Assembly (NCBI RefSeq): GCF_042140245.1
Contig: NZ_CP159483.1
Location: 558,001-622,000 of the forward strand
Direction of reading: 5' to 3'
DNA: 64,000 nucleotides
Source of the DNA: MH13 sp042140245
GTDB taxonomy: Bacteria > Pseudomonadota > Alphaproteobacteria > Rhizobiales > MH13
The translations under genes and the position numbers were made by a program. Of the stretch, positions 33,853-43,459 are shown one piece after another (positions within the stretch are counted from its first letter, which is position 1; every line of letters starts with the position of its first letter). The notes below the pieces were generated by a model, which was not told where the DNA came from, did not search any database, and saw only the letters and a list, made by a program, of their open reading frames with translations.

Positions 33853-34674
33853 ATGCGCGAAAAGGTTGAAGCCCTTATCACCAGCCGTCGCTTTGAGGTG
33901 GCGATTACCGCCCTCATCGTGCTCAACGCAATTACACTCGGACTGGAAACCTCTGAAGCTGTGATGGCACAGTTCGGATCGATCTTGATGTTCATCGACG
34001 AAGCGGTGCTCTGGGTATTTGTGGTGGAGCTGGCGCTACGGTTCTACGTCTATCGCACGAAGTTCTTTCACGACCCCTGGCGCATTTTTGATTTTGTAAT
34101 TGTCGGCATCGCCCTGATGCCCACCACCGGGGCACTCTCGGTTCTGCGCGCGCTGCGTATTTTGCGCGTGCTGCGCTTGGTTTCCATGGTCCCCTCATTG
34201 CGCCGTGTGGTCGGCGGGCTGATTGCAGCCCTGCCTGGCATGGGCTCGATCACGGTGCTTTTGACCCTGATCTTTTATGTTTTCTCGGTCATCGCGACGA
34301 AACTTTACGGCACAGGCGAAGGCGCCTGCGAAGTCGTTGCCGGGCGCTGCGAGGAGTTGGCTCTGTGGTTTGGCACGCTGCCAGCCTCGGCCTATTCCCT
34401 GTTTCAGATCATGACACTGGAAAGCTGGTCGATGGGCATCGTGCGCCCGGTCATGGAAGTCCACCCGTACGCCTGGGCGTTCTTCATCCCCTTCATTCTC
34501 TGCACCACTTTCACCGTGCTCAACCTGTTCATCGGGATCATCGTTTCGGCGATGCAGGCCGAACACGAGGAAACCGCTGAACAGGAGCGCGCCGATCTGC
34601 ATGAAGAGCAGAAAGTGATTTTGAGCGAGCTACGGGCGCTGCGCTCAGAGGTGGCGGAGATGAAGAAGGGGTAG
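33853..34674 (+). CDS. Voltage-gated sodium channel (NaChBac type)
   Basis: A 273-residue single-domain six-helix channel subunit that assembles as a tetramer. S1-S4 span about 15-130; S4 carries regularly spaced arginines in LRALRILRVLRLVSMVPSLRR (given by position about 98-118). The pore filter TLESWS matches the bacterial sodium-selective TLESW. S6 is FTVLNLFIGIIVSAM, followed by an acidic coiled-coil tail (EHEETAEQERADLHEEQKV onward) that holds the tetramer together. ATG 33853 has AAGGA six bases upstream; the 168 bases of open frame before it are not coding. In marine bacteria such channels support motility, chemotaxis and pH homeostasis. Confidence 0.93.
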   Translation: MREKVEALITSRRFEVAITALIVLNAITLGLETSEAVMAQFGSILMFIDEAVLWVFVVELALRFYVYRTKFFHDPWRIFDFVIVGIALMPTTGALSVLRALRILRVLRLVSMVPSLRRVVGGLIAALPGMGSITVLLTLIFYVFSVIATKLYGTGEGACEVVAGRCEELALWFGTLPASAYSLFQIMTLESWSMGIVRPVMEVHPYAWAFFIPFILCTTFTVLNLFIGIIVSAMQAEHEETAEQERADLHEEQKVILSELRALRSEVAEMKKG

Positions 34675-34692
34675 TCGCCGAACTTCCAGGAG

Positions 34693-34803
34693 CGTCATCC
34701 TCGCCCTTGTGGCGGGGATCCATGCCTCACACTGTTCTTGCAATCATTGCGGCATCAGGAAAGTCCATTGAAGTGGACCCCCAGCACAAGGCCGAGGGTG
34801 ACG
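34693..34803. repeat. Dispersed inverted-repeat element
   Basis: A 111-base element with imperfect 30-bp terminal inverted repeats: the left end (34693-34722) begins CGTCATCCTCGCCCTTGTGG and the right end (34774-34803) is its reverse complement with five differences. It fills the gap between the sodium channel and dCTP deaminase stops. The GTCATCCTCG...GGATCCA type is a familiar short interspersed palindrome in Rhizobiales genomes. It may act as a bidirectional terminator between these convergent genes. Confidence 0.7.
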
Positions 34804-34819
34804 ATCGAGAGACACGTCT

Positions 34820-35926
34820 CTACCGAAAATGCTTTGAGAGCTTCAGGCCTTGCGCCTGATAGTTGGAAACGCCCCCTGCGCCGTAAAGCGTGGTCGGGCG
34901 TTCACGCATGGTCTCAAACACCAGCCGCCCGATCATCTGGCCGTGCTCAACCAAAAACGGCACTTCGCGCGAGCGCACTTCAAGCACTGCCCTTGCACCA
35001 ACACCATCGGCCTCAGGCGCACCAAAGCCTGGATCGAAAAAGCCAGCATAGTGCACACGGAACTCGCCCACGAGTGGATCGAACGGCACCATCTCGGCGG
35101 CGTAGTCAGCTGGCACGTGCACAGCTTCTTGGCTCACCAAAATGTAGAAAGCCGCTGGATCGAAGATCAGCGAGTTGGTCGCATCGGCATAGAGCGGCTC
35201 CCAATAGGCCTCACGATCAAGCGCTGCCTTTTCATCAACACGCACAAGGCCGCCAGGGCGTTTGGCGCGATAGCCGATCAAGCCGTCTTTCCCGCCTTTC
35301 AGGTCAATGGAAACCGCCAACCCGTTCTGGAACTGGGCTGGTGCACCGGAGACGAGGCCCAAGCGCTGGTCCAGGCTTTTGAGCTCCTTGTCGGACAACA
35401 GCGTGTTGCCGCAGCGAAACCTGATCTGAGACAGGCGCGAGCCTGGTTTCACCAGGATGGGAAAGCTCTGCGGCGCGATCTCCAAATAGAGTTTGCCTGT
35501 GTAACCCGCCGAAATTTGGTCGAACACTGCGCCGCCATCGGTGATCACGCGGGTAAAAATGTCGAGCCGACCGGTGGAGCTTTTCGGGTTGGTTGCCGCG
35601 CTCACTTCTGGCGGTAGCGCCAGAGCCTCGTTCAGCTCCACCAGATAGATACAGCCGGTTTCAAGCACCGCGCCGTCTTCCAGCGCCATCTGGTGCAAGG
35701 CAATCTCACCGAGCCGCTGGGCCACCGTGCGATTAGCACCGGGCAAGAAACTCGCCTTGATGCGGTAGGCCGTCTGACCCAGCCGCAGGTCGAGGCTGGC
35801 CGGTTGGACCTGATCCTCATCCAAAGGCGTGGCATGGCTGATCGCCCCGGCTTCAACCATCGCGACAATGTCATGATCAGGCAGGATACCGTCCGTCGGA
35901 CCGAAAGAAGGAAGAGATGTGCTCAT
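34820..35926 (-). CDS. dCTP deaminase, bidomain alphaproteobacterial type
   Basis: Deaminates dCTP to dUTP for thymidylate supply. The 368-residue protein is about twice the length of the ordinary Dcd and contains two dUTPase-fold domains: the first with QPASLDLRLGQTAYRI, SSTGRLDIFTRVITDG and AGYTGKLYLEIAPQSFPI; the second with a repeated pattern including FRVHYAGFFDPGFG and EVPFLVEHGQMIGRLVFE. This duplicated form is standard in alphaproteobacteria. ATG 35926 (MSTSLPSFG) is used; the frame extends to 35980. No clear ribosome site. It diverges from metZ across a structured gap. Confidence 0.92.
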   Translation of the reverse strand: MSTSLPSFGPTDGILPDHDIVAMVEAGAISHATPLDEDQVQPASLDLRLGQTAYRIKASFLPGANRTVAQRLGEIALHQMALEDGAVLETGCIYLVELNEALALPPEVSAATNPKSSTGRLDIFTRVITDGGAVFDQISAGYTGKLYLEIAPQSFPILVKPGSRLSQIRFRCGNTLLSDKELKSLDQRLGLVSGAPAQFQNGLAVSIDLKGGKDGLIGYRAKRPGGLVRVDEKAALDREAYWEPLYADATNSLIFDPAAFYILVSQEAVHVPADYAAEMVPFDPLVGEFRVHYAGFFDPGFGAPEADGVGARAVLEVRSREVPFLVEHGQMIGRLVFETMRERPTTLYGAGGVSNYQAQGLKLSKHFR

Positions 35927-35988
35927 GGCAAAACTGTTTTCGTAAAGCGATGCTTGAGTCCATCTCAGCAAGACAACCATACACAGCT

Positions 35989-36039
35989 GGTTTACGACCT
36001 TTGTTCGTTAAACCGGACAAACGTTCGTCTTGACGAACG
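35989..36039 (+). promoter_or_regulatory. Two dyads/hairpins in the metZ leader
   Basis: First, GGTTTACGA (35989-35997) pairs with TCGTTAAACC (36005-36014) with one bulge. Second, CGTTCGTC-TT-GACGAACG (36022-36039) is a perfect 8-bp palindrome. They lie 48 to 98 bases before the metZ ATG and in the divergent gap to the dCTP deaminase gene. The perfect second dyad looks like a protein operator (ArsR/TetR-size), while the pair could also form a folded mRNA leader. Confidence 0.5.
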
Positions 36040-36086
36040 ATACAGCTGTGATAGTCGGTCGAGCAGCCACTTCTGGGATTTTTCCG

Positions 36087-37277
36087 ATGAACGACACTTC
36101 AAAGCCAACCCACGCCTTGCGCCCTGAGACACATCTCGTTCATGGCGGCTCGATGCGCTCTGGCTTTGGCGAGACATCCGAAGCGCTCTTTCTCACCCAG
36201 AGTTTTGTCTATGACAGCGCCGAGCAGGCTGAGGCGCGCTTTCAAGGTGATGAACCAGGATTCATTTATTCGCGCTTTTCCAACCCAACCATCAAGATGC
36301 TGGAAGACCGACTTTGCCTGCTGGAGGGCGCTGAAGCCTGCCGGGTGACGGCCTCAGGCATGGCAGCGGTAACAGCAGCTATGCTCTGTTCTTTGTCGGC
36401 TGGCGACCATGTGGTGGCCGCACGGGCGCTTTTTGGGTCGTGTCGTTATGTGGTGGAAGACTTGCTGCCGCGTTTTGGTATCGAGACCACGCTGGTTGAC
36501 GGCCGTGATCTGGACGCTTGGAAAGCTGCAAGGCGGCCCAACACCAAGGTGTTTTTCCTCGAAACGCCTTCCAATCCGACGCTGGAAGTCATCGATCTGC
36601 AAGCGGTGGCCGATATCGCCCATGAAGGCGGTGCCAAGCTTTACGTGGACAATGTGTTTGCCACGCCGCTCTACCAGCGCCCGATGCAGTTTGGCGCGGA
36701 TGTGGTGATCTATTCGGCGACCAAGCATATGGATGGGCAAGGCCGCTGTTTGGCCGGTGCTGTGCTGGCCGATGAGACGTGGATCAACGACCACCTACAC
36801 AACTATTTGCGGCAAACCGGGCCAAGCCTTTCACCGTTCAACGCGTGGGTGATCCTAAAAAGCCTTGAAACCTTCGCGCTGCGGGTGAACCAGCAAGCTG
36901 ACAACGCCACAGCCCTGGCAGATCTCTTGGCCGCACACCCTGATGTGGCCCGCGTGCTCTATCCGCATCGCAACGATCACCCCGATTTCGAGGTTGCCTC
37001 ACGGCAAATGACGCGCGGTGGAACGCTGATTGCCTTTGAAGTGGACGGTGGAAAAGCCGAAGCCTTTTCGTTTCTGAACCGGCTGGGCATCATCAAAATC
37101 TCCAACAATCTTGGCGATGCAAAGAGCCTCATCACCCATCCATCTACGACCACCCACCAACGGTTGGAAGAAGCTGACCGGCTTGATCTTGGTATCCACC
37201 AAAATCTGTTGCGGTTATCGGTTGGTTTGGAACATGTGGATGACCTGTGGGATGATCTCAGCTCGGCTCTGCGCTAG
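36087..37277 (+). CDS. metZ: O-succinylhomoserine sulfhydrylase
   Basis: PLP enzyme of the Cys/Met metabolism family, making homocysteine directly from O-succinylhomoserine and sulfide. The 396-residue protein shows YSRFSNPTIKMLEDRLCLLEGAE, positions about 52-74, the PLP lysine in YSATKHMDGQGRCLAGA, and TASGMAAVTAA. The HMDGQGRCLAG stretch and NNLGDAKSLITHPSTTTH favour the MetZ branch over MetB/MetC. ATG 36087 begins the family sequence. Its leader carries two dyads that may be operators. The stop overlaps the CAPT gene stop on the other strand by four bases. Confidence 0.93.
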   Translation: MNDTSKPTHALRPETHLVHGGSMRSGFGETSEALFLTQSFVYDSAEQAEARFQGDEPGFIYSRFSNPTIKMLEDRLCLLEGAEACRVTASGMAAVTAAMLCSLSAGDHVVAARALFGSCRYVVEDLLPRFGIETTLVDGRDLDAWKAARRPNTKVFFLETPSNPTLEVIDLQAVADIAHEGGAKLYVDNVFATPLYQRPMQFGADVVIYSATKHMDGQGRCLAGAVLADETWINDHLHNYLRQTGPSLSPFNAWVILKSLETFALRVNQQADNATALADLLAAHPDVARVLYPHRNDHPDFEVASRQMTRGGTLIAFEVDGGKAEAFSFLNRLGIIKISNNLGDAKSLITHPSTTTHQRLEEADRLDLGIHQNLLRLSVGLEHVDDLWDDLSSALR

Positions 37278-37882
37278 GGCTTAAACGTCTGCCACGCCAT
37301 GATGATACGCGCGATGGCCGTGAGCATGACCAGCGCGGTGAAGGCGTAGGCCAGCCAAGGGAACCAAGCTGGCATGATACAGGCGACCACAAAAACCGCG
37401 ATGGTTTCGGTGCCCTCGGCCAAACCGCCAGTAAAATAGAGCGATTTGGAGCCACGCCGATCCGTGCTCATCCCATGTTTTTCCGCCAAGATCGCATAAC
37501 CCAAAAACGAGCCGCCATTGATGTAGAAGCTGAAAAGCAGAACGCAGGCGGCCACTGCATTGGCGGCCGGATCGGCAATGGCAAAACCCAGTGGCACAGC
37601 AGCGTAAAACGCGTAGTCACAGACGATATCAAGATAGCCACCTCGGTCGGTCTTGTGTGTGGCGCGGGCAACTGCCCCATCCAGCCCATCAGCAAGACGG
37701 CTTGCCAGTACCAAAGCAAGCCCGACCCAAAACGCCTGCAACGCGATGGCCAAGCCAGCGGCCAAGCCCAGCACCAAACCAAGAAGCGTAATGTGATCAG
37801 CGGTCAAGCCGACACGCGCGATCGCACGGCCCAAAGCGTTGAGCGGCGGGTCAATCAAGGTGCGCATCTGGCCATCAAGCAT
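37274..37882 (-). CDS. CDP-alcohol phosphatidyltransferase family protein
   Basis: A 202-residue inner-membrane enzyme with about six helices. The catalytic signature DGLDGAVARATHKTDRGGYLDIVCD (positions about 65-89) has all four aspartates that bind two metal ions; the distance between AR and the following G appears one residue shorter than the textbook pattern. Family members attach an alcohol (glycerol-3-phosphate, serine, choline, inositol) to CDP-diacylglycerol or similar. The small size and sequence do not settle the substrate. It is convergent with metZ and divergent from apaG. Confidence 0.88.
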   Translation of the reverse strand: MLDGQMRTLIDPPLNALGRAIARVGLTADHITLLGLVLGLAAGLAIALQAFWVGLALVLASRLADGLDGAVARATHKTDRGGYLDIVCDYAFYAAVPLGFAIADPAANAVAACVLLFSFYINGGSFLGYAILAEKHGMSTDRRGSKSLYFTGGLAEGTETIAVFVVACIMPAWFPWLAYAFTALVMLTAIARIIMAWQTFKP

Positions 37883-38048
37883 GGCGGAAAGCTTTCAATG
37901 TTTCGTCGGCTTTCGGTTAGGCGCTTGGCCCAAGGGACGCAAGCAGTCAGGCATCCAACTCAGCAGCTTGTGAACATGCGTGACACGCCAAGCCCCTTAT
38001 GGGAAACTGACAGCATCTAGCCAGGAAAGGCCCGAACAGGGTTGCGCG

Positions 38049-38441
38049 ATGTATCAGGCGGTGACGAAAAACATCCAAGTGACGGTGGAACCGCAGTTTC
38101 TGCCCGATGAGTCAGATGTTGATGCGGGTCGCTTTTTCTTTGCCTATGGCGTGGAGATTGCCAATCTCAGCCGATCTATTGTTCAAGTGCGGACGCGCTA
38201 CTGGCACATCACCGATGGGTTGGGCCGCGTGCAAGAAATCAACGGCGATGGCGTGGTTGGCGAGGAGCCCATTCTTCACCCTGGAGAAAGTTTTCGCTAC
38301 ACATCCGGCTGTCCGCTGGATACGCCGACGGGCATCATGGTCGGCCACTATGGCGTGGAAACGTTGGAAGGCACACGCTTTAACGTCGACATTCCCGCCT
38401 TCTCGCTTGATGCGCCGTTCTATGAGCGCACGCTGAACTAG
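38049..38441 (+). CDS. apaG: ApaG (Co2+/Mg2+ efflux-associated) protein
   Basis: A 130-residue soluble protein with a fibronectin type III-like beta fold. YGVEIANLS, VRTRYWHITDGLGRVQEINGDGVVGEEP (about 48-75), PGESFRYTSGCPLDTPTGIMVGHY and the final PAFSLDAP are the hallmark ApaG sequence. Links to cobalt/magnesium efflux and to ApaH come from enterobacterial genetics, and the molecular role is unsettled. In this order apaG commonly accompanies metZ, as here. It is followed by trkH after 17 bases. Confidence 0.94.
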   Translation: MYQAVTKNIQVTVEPQFLPDESDVDAGRFFFAYGVEIANLSRSIVQVRTRYWHITDGLGRVQEINGDGVVGEEPILHPGESFRYTSGCPLDTPTGIMVGHYGVETLEGTRFNVDIPAFSLDAPFYERTLN

Positions 38442-38458
38442 GTCGCACACACCCGCTT

Positions 38459-39910
38459 ATGTTCAATCCTGGACCGATTTTTCTGATTATCGGCGCGCTG
38501 TTGGCAACGCTTGGTGTCGCGATGATGATCCCAGCGCTGGTGGATTTGGCGCAGGCCAACAATGATTGGGTGGTGTTTGCGGCCAGCTCACTGGTGACAA
38601 CACTGGTTGGGCTGGGTCTGGCGCAAACCGGGCGCGGACGACCCGCTATTCTTTCTTCTCGCCAAGCCGTTTTGATGACCGTTGGCGCATGGACGGTGCT
38701 GCCAGCTTTTGCCGCTCTTCCTTTGCTCTGGTCCGGCGCGACCCCGAGCTACACCGATGCTTTCTTTGAGGCGATGAGCGGCATCACCACGACCGGTGCG
38801 ACCGTTGTTTCTGGGCTGGACGACCAACCACCGGGTGTCCTCATCTGGCGCTCCATGCTGCAATGGCTCGGCGGCTTGGGTGTGGTCGTGATGGCGGTTT
38901 CGATCCTGCCTATGCTGCGTGTCGGTGGTATGCAGCTTTTCAAAACCGAAGCCTTTGATACGCCGGACAAGATTCTGCCTCGCGCCACACAAATTTCAGG
39001 CTCGCTGATCGGCGTGTTCTCCGTCTTCACGCTCTTGTGCGCCATGGCTTACACCGCGGCGGGAATGACGTTTTTCGATGCCGTCAACCACGCCATGACG
39101 ACAGTGGCAACCGGTGGCTACTCCACCCGCGATGCGTCCATCGGCTATTTTCAATCCGGCGCGGTGGAACTGATCGGGATTGTTTTCATGATCCTCGGGT
39201 CCTTGCCGTTTCTGCTCTATGTACAGGCGTTGCAAGGGCGCCCAATGGGCCTGCTGCGCGACAGCCAAGTCCATGTGTTTCTGGCGCTGCTTATCGTTTT
39301 TTCGATGATTGTCGCACTGGCGCTTGATCCACTAACGGCCGAGCGCGGCGTCATTGCCGATCTGCGTATCGCCACCTTCAACGTGGTCTCGATCATGACC
39401 GGCACGGGCTACGCATCGGAGAATTACGGGCAGTGGGGTGCGATGCCCGTCATGGTATTTTTGGTCCTGACGCTGATTGGTGGATGCGCCGGCTCAACCG
39501 CTTGCGGCATGAAGATCTTCCGGGTGCAGGTGGCGCTGAAGACCGTCACCCAACATGTGCGACGCCTTGCTTACCCGCACGGCGTCTTTGTCATGCGGTA
39601 CAATGGCCGCCCGATAGACGGGACGGTCGTCTCTGCCGTGATGAGCTTCATTTTCCTCTACTTCCTGCTCATCGGCTTGCTGGCCGTCGCCTTAATGGCG
39701 ATGGACCTTGATCCGCTGACCGCCTTTTCCGGCGCGGCAACAACCATTGCCAATGTCGGTCCAGGGCTTGGCACAGTGATCGGGCCAGCGGGCAATTTCT
39801 CCACGCTACCTGATCTGGCCAAATGGTTGATGGCGCTCGCGATGTTGATTGGCCGTTTGGAACTCTTCACCGTTCTGGTGCTTATCCTGCCGCGCTTCTG
39901 GCAGCGCTAG
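38459..39910 (+). CDS. trkH: TrkH-family potassium uptake protein
   Basis: Membrane subunit of the Trk potassium importer, 483 residues with about ten to twelve membrane helices and four pore loops. Filter-type loops can be read as AMSGITTTGATVV, AMTTVATGGYSTRD, IMTGTGYAS and ATTIANVGPGLG, each with the central Gly expected of TrkH. TrkA, the cytosolic nucleotide-binding partner, is not in this window. It starts 17 bases after apaG and is convergent with the RND pump, with 55 bases between stops. Confidence 0.94.
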   Translation: MFNPGPIFLIIGALLATLGVAMMIPALVDLAQANNDWVVFAASSLVTTLVGLGLAQTGRGRPAILSSRQAVLMTVGAWTVLPAFAALPLLWSGATPSYTDAFFEAMSGITTTGATVVSGLDDQPPGVLIWRSMLQWLGGLGVVVMAVSILPMLRVGGMQLFKTEAFDTPDKILPRATQISGSLIGVFSVFTLLCAMAYTAAGMTFFDAVNHAMTTVATGGYSTRDASIGYFQSGAVELIGIVFMILGSLPFLLYVQALQGRPMGLLRDSQVHVFLALLIVFSMIVALALDPLTAERGVIADLRIATFNVVSIMTGTGYASENYGQWGAMPVMVFLVLTLIGGCAGSTACGMKIFRVQVALKTVTQHVRRLAYPHGVFVMRYNGRPIDGTVVSAVMSFIFLYFLLIGLLAVALMAMDLDPLTAFSGAATTIANVGPGLGTVIGPAGNFSTLPDLAKWLMALAMLIGRLELFTVLVLILPRFWQR

Positions 39911-39965
39911 CGGCGAGCAGCCGCTGGCTTGAATTTGGCTCTTTCCTAACCGGAGAGAGGCCTGC

Positions 39966-42900
39966 CTATTCAGCCGGTGTCAGCGCCCGACTGTCACTCT
40001 CACCATCATCAGCTAGCCGGCGCCCAAAGAAGGTGCGCAACACCAGAGCGATATCATCGCCCACCTTGAGCAGCGACGGCACCAACACCATGACAAACAG
40101 TGTTGCGGTCGCAAGACCGAAAGTGATCGTGATTGCCATGGGCAGCAAGAACTGCGCCTGAAGCGAGGTCTCAAAGAGCAGCGGCGAAAGCCCGCCAACC
40201 GTCGTGAGTGACGTAAGAAGAATGGCGCGGAAGCGATCCTGCGTTGCTTGGACAGCGGCCTCGGCAACGGCCATGCCCTCCTTCAAGCGATCGTCAAAAC
40301 GAGACACCAAGATGATGGAGTTGTTGACCAGAATCCCCGCCAAGCCCAGCAATCCAATCAGGGACAGAATGGTGAGCTGGAAGCCCATCAGCCAATGACC
40401 CATGATCGCGCCAACGATGCCAAATGGGATGATCATCATCACTGCGATGGGGCGCCAATAGCTGGCGAAGACCCATGCCAAGATGATGTACATGATGCCG
40501 AGCGCCAGAATTCCGCCAAGGCCCAAATCATCAAAGGCTTCCTGACGTTCTTCAGCGCGACCTGAGAAAGTGAAATCAACCCCATGGGTATCGGCAATGC
40601 GCTGAAGATCACCGCCGCGCAGCGCGTCTTCGATCTCTCCGTTGGTTGTCACCTCAATATCAACGTCAGCGGTGACCGATACAGTGGTTCGCCCGTCACG
40701 ACGCTGGATCACCGAGAAGCCCTGCCGATCCTCCAGGTTTACGACTTCAGTCAGCGGAACGTAAACGCCGGACGGCGAACGCAAATCAAGCGTGCGCAGC
40801 GACCCCGTGCCGCCTTGGCCAAGATCCTGGCGCACAACAATGGCGATTTCTTCATCCGGGAAAGGCAGGTTGCGCGCTGTGCGTCCACCAACAGCATCGC
40901 GGATTTGCGCCCCAACACCATCAAGTGTGAAACCCAGGGCTTCCCCACGTTCTGTCAGCGTGAGAATGATTTCCGGCTTGCCGTAGGGCAGGTCATCATC
41001 AACGCCGGAAACGCCTGGAAACTGCGTCAAAGCATCCTGTAGATCAGCAGCGGCAGCTTTCAGCGTTGCCGCGTTGTCGCCCAGCAGGCGGATGTCTAAG
41101 TCGCGGCCTGGCGGACCGCCACGACGCTCGAAAATGGATATGCGCTCAACCCCCGGTAAATCGGGCACAGCGCGCTGCCATGCCCTTACAACTTCAGGCG
41201 TGCGAATGGAGCGAGCCTCGGAAGAGGTGAGTTCAACGTCGATCCGGGCAAAATTATCGCCCTGATTGCGACCGGATTGGCCGTAAACCGCGTAGGCCGA
41301 GAGCACCAACGTGTCTTCGCCTTCAAGGTTGGCGGTTAGCTGCTCATCAGCAGCGCGCAACGCGCGATCAACCCGTGCCAGAGTCTCCAGCGCCCCTGCC
41401 TCCGACACGCCGGGCGTAAACGTGATCGAGGCGGTGATGTTTTCAGCTTCCGGCGAGGGGAAGAAGACGAAACCAACATGGTTGCCGCGCACGACGCCAA
41501 CAATCATGATCAGCGCGGAGACGCAAAGCGCCAGCGTTACATAGCGCCAGGCCACCGCGGTTTTGACGATGATACGGAAGGGATTGTCGCGCACCCAGGC
41601 AAATCCACCATCAAAGCCACGTCGGAACCAGCTTTTGTGATTGACCTCTGTTGCGGAACCCAAACGGTCGCGTCGACGCTCACCATGAAGCCGCCACAGC
41701 TCAATCAAACCGGCCAGGACAAACGCCAAAACCGCAATCGCGACGGCCAAGGCCGGGGTCGCAGCCAATGGGTGTGCATTGATCACATCAGCGACGTCGC
41801 CCAAACCAATAGCGCCAGCAAGCGGTGCCTGATAGAGCACCAAAACCATGGGCGCCGCCAACAGAAGAGCGGTCAGGATAAGGCGTGTCCAATTGGTGCC
41901 ACGGCGCGGCGTTGCTCCAAGCGAATGGGCCAAGTGACCGGGTAAGACGAAGAACACTTCCACCAAACTGGCGATCAAAACCGCAACCACGACGACGGGC
42001 AGTACGCCCATGATTTGGCCAATGGTCGATCCAACCAACAAGATGGGGCCAAAAGCAGCTGTGGTGGTGAGCATGGCGGCAATCACCGGCATCATCATGC
42101 GGGTGGCGCCGTTTTCAGCAGCCTCGTAAGGCCCATCACCCATGTCGAGACGCGTGGCCGTGTGCTCGCCCACCACAATCGCATCATCGACGATGATCCC
42201 CAGCGTCATGATGAGCGCGAACAGCGAGATCATGTTGATGGACTCGCCGAAAACGAACATGAGGCCGAGCGTTGCCATCACCGCAGTTGGAATGCCGACA
42301 GCCACCCAAAAGGCGATACGCATATTCAGGAAAACGAAAAGAATGGTCACCACGACAATGAGGCCAGACAGGCCGTTGGTGACCAGCAGTTGGATACGCT
42401 GTTCCACCGCCGTGGAGCGCAGATCGTAGATGGCAAGGTTCAGCGACTGGGGATATTCCAGCCGTGCTTGTTCAACCGTGGCCACCATTGCATCGGCGAC
42501 TGCCAAAACATCTTGTGACGCTGAGCGCGAAACATCCATGCGGATGGCGCGCTCGCCCTGCACGAACCCTTGGCTTTGGCTGCTGTCATAAGTCTGGCGG
42601 ATATCGGCGATATCGCGCAGTTCGATCCGCTCACCGGAGGCTTCGCCACGCACCACCACATGACCCAGCGACTCGATGCTATCAGCCTGGCTGAGCGTGC
42701 GGATCTGACGTTCCAAATCACCATCAAGATTGCCAGACGGCAGGTCGCGGCTGTTTTCGCTGATGCGCGTTGCAACGTCACCGATGCTCAGATCAAGGCG
42801 GCGCAACGTTGCCGGATCGATGGTCACTTCATATTCGGTGTCGCGCATGCCTGAGAAGCTGACCAGATCGATGTCATTGTTGATCAAACGGTCGCGCAGA

Positions 42901-43448
42901 TCGCGCGCATAGCTTTTCAGCGCGTCTTCAGAGAACGGTCCAGAGATAGCAATCCGACCCACACGATCAGCAAAGTTGCTGGTTGTGATCACCGGCGTGT
43001 CTGATCCGTCTGGCAGCAAGGTGATCCCGGAAACCGCCTGTTCCACATCGGCCCGCGCTTCCACCATGTCAGTGCTATCGGTGAACTCGAGAAGAACCGA
43101 CCCCGACCCTTCGCGGGCGTAAGACACGATTTCATCGACGCCATCGATAAAGCGCACTTCTGGCTCAACAATCGTTAGAATGTTGCTTTCCACATCCTCA
43201 GCGCTGGCACCGGACCAGCTGATCGAAATCGTCACCGAGTTGGTTTCAATGTCGGGGAAGAACTGTGTGTTGAGGTTGGCCAACCCATAGATGCCGAACA
43301 ACACCATCAGCGCCATAACCAAGTTTGCAGCATTGGGATGGCGAACGAAGAGCCGGATCACCCCGCGTGCGCCCGTTGGCCCTTCATTGAGACGATTGCC
43401 TGCCGTGATGCGGGTTTGGCGTAAACGAGAAAGGGGCTGCTTGCTCAT
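39966..43448 (-). CDS. RND efflux transporter, inner-membrane permease
   Basis: A 1160-residue proton-driven exporter of the AcrB/MMPL-like superfamily. Helix 1 (ANLVMALMVLFGIYGLANLN) is followed by a periplasmic loop, then a second bundle in which LGIIVDDAIVVGEH carries the paired Asp of the proton relay, then a second loop and C-terminal bundle ending LVPSLLKVGDD. The length is more than the usual ~1040 because of a cytoplasmic stretch (about 520-620) between the halves. It belongs to the group of permeases often found with a single adaptor and no outer-membrane factor. The adaptor gene lies 11 bases upstream. Confidence 0.93.
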   Translation of the reverse strand: MSKQPLSRLRQTRITAGNRLNEGPTGARGVIRLFVRHPNAANLVMALMVLFGIYGLANLNTQFFPDIETNSVTISISWSGASAEDVESNILTIVEPEVRFIDGVDEIVSYAREGSGSVLLEFTDSTDMVEARADVEQAVSGITLLPDGSDTPVITTSNFADRVGRIAISGPFSEDALKSYARDLRDRLINNDIDLVSFSGMRDTEYEVTIDPATLRRLDLSIGDVATRISENSRDLPSGNLDGDLERQIRTLSQADSIESLGHVVVRGEASGERIELRDIADIRQTYDSSQSQGFVQGERAIRMDVSRSASQDVLAVADAMVATVEQARLEYPQSLNLAIYDLRSTAVEQRIQLLVTNGLSGLIVVVTILFVFLNMRIAFWVAVGIPTAVMATLGLMFVFGESINMISLFALIMTLGIIVDDAIVVGEHTATRLDMGDGPYEAAENGATRMMMPVIAAMLTTTAAFGPILLVGSTIGQIMGVLPVVVVAVLIASLVEVFFVLPGHLAHSLGATPRRGTNWTRLILTALLLAAPMVLVLYQAPLAGAIGLGDVADVINAHPLAATPALAVAIAVLAFVLAGLIELWRLHGERRRDRLGSATEVNHKSWFRRGFDGGFAWVRDNPFRIIVKTAVAWRYVTLALCVSALIMIVGVVRGNHVGFVFFPSPEAENITASITFTPGVSEAGALETLARVDRALRAADEQLTANLEGEDTLVLSAYAVYGQSGRNQGDNFARIDVELTSSEARSIRTPEVVRAWQRAVPDLPGVERISIFERRGGPPGRDLDIRLLGDNAATLKAAAADLQDALTQFPGVSGVDDDLPYGKPEIILTLTERGEALGFTLDGVGAQIRDAVGGRTARNLPFPDEEIAIVVRQDLGQGGTGSLRTLDLRSPSGVYVPLTEVVNLEDRQGFSVIQRRDGRTTVSVTADVDIEVTTNGEIEDALRGGDLQRIADTHGVDFTFSGRAEERQEAFDDLGLGGILALGIMYIILAWVFASYWRPIAVMMIIPFGIVGAIMGHWLMGFQLTILSLIGLLGLAGILVNNSIILVSRFDDRLKEGMAVAEAAVQATQDRFRAILLTSLTTVGGLSPLLFETSLQAQFLLPMAITITFGLATATLFVMVLVPSLLKVGDDIALVLRTFFGRRLADDGESDSRALTPAE

Positions 43449-43459
43449 CGCGGCGCCCT

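Noticed and set aside
35927..36086. SAM-II riboswitch before metZ
   Set aside because: Stems exist, but I could not find the SAM-II pseudoknot signature by eye; the perfect 18-bp palindrome fits a protein operator better.
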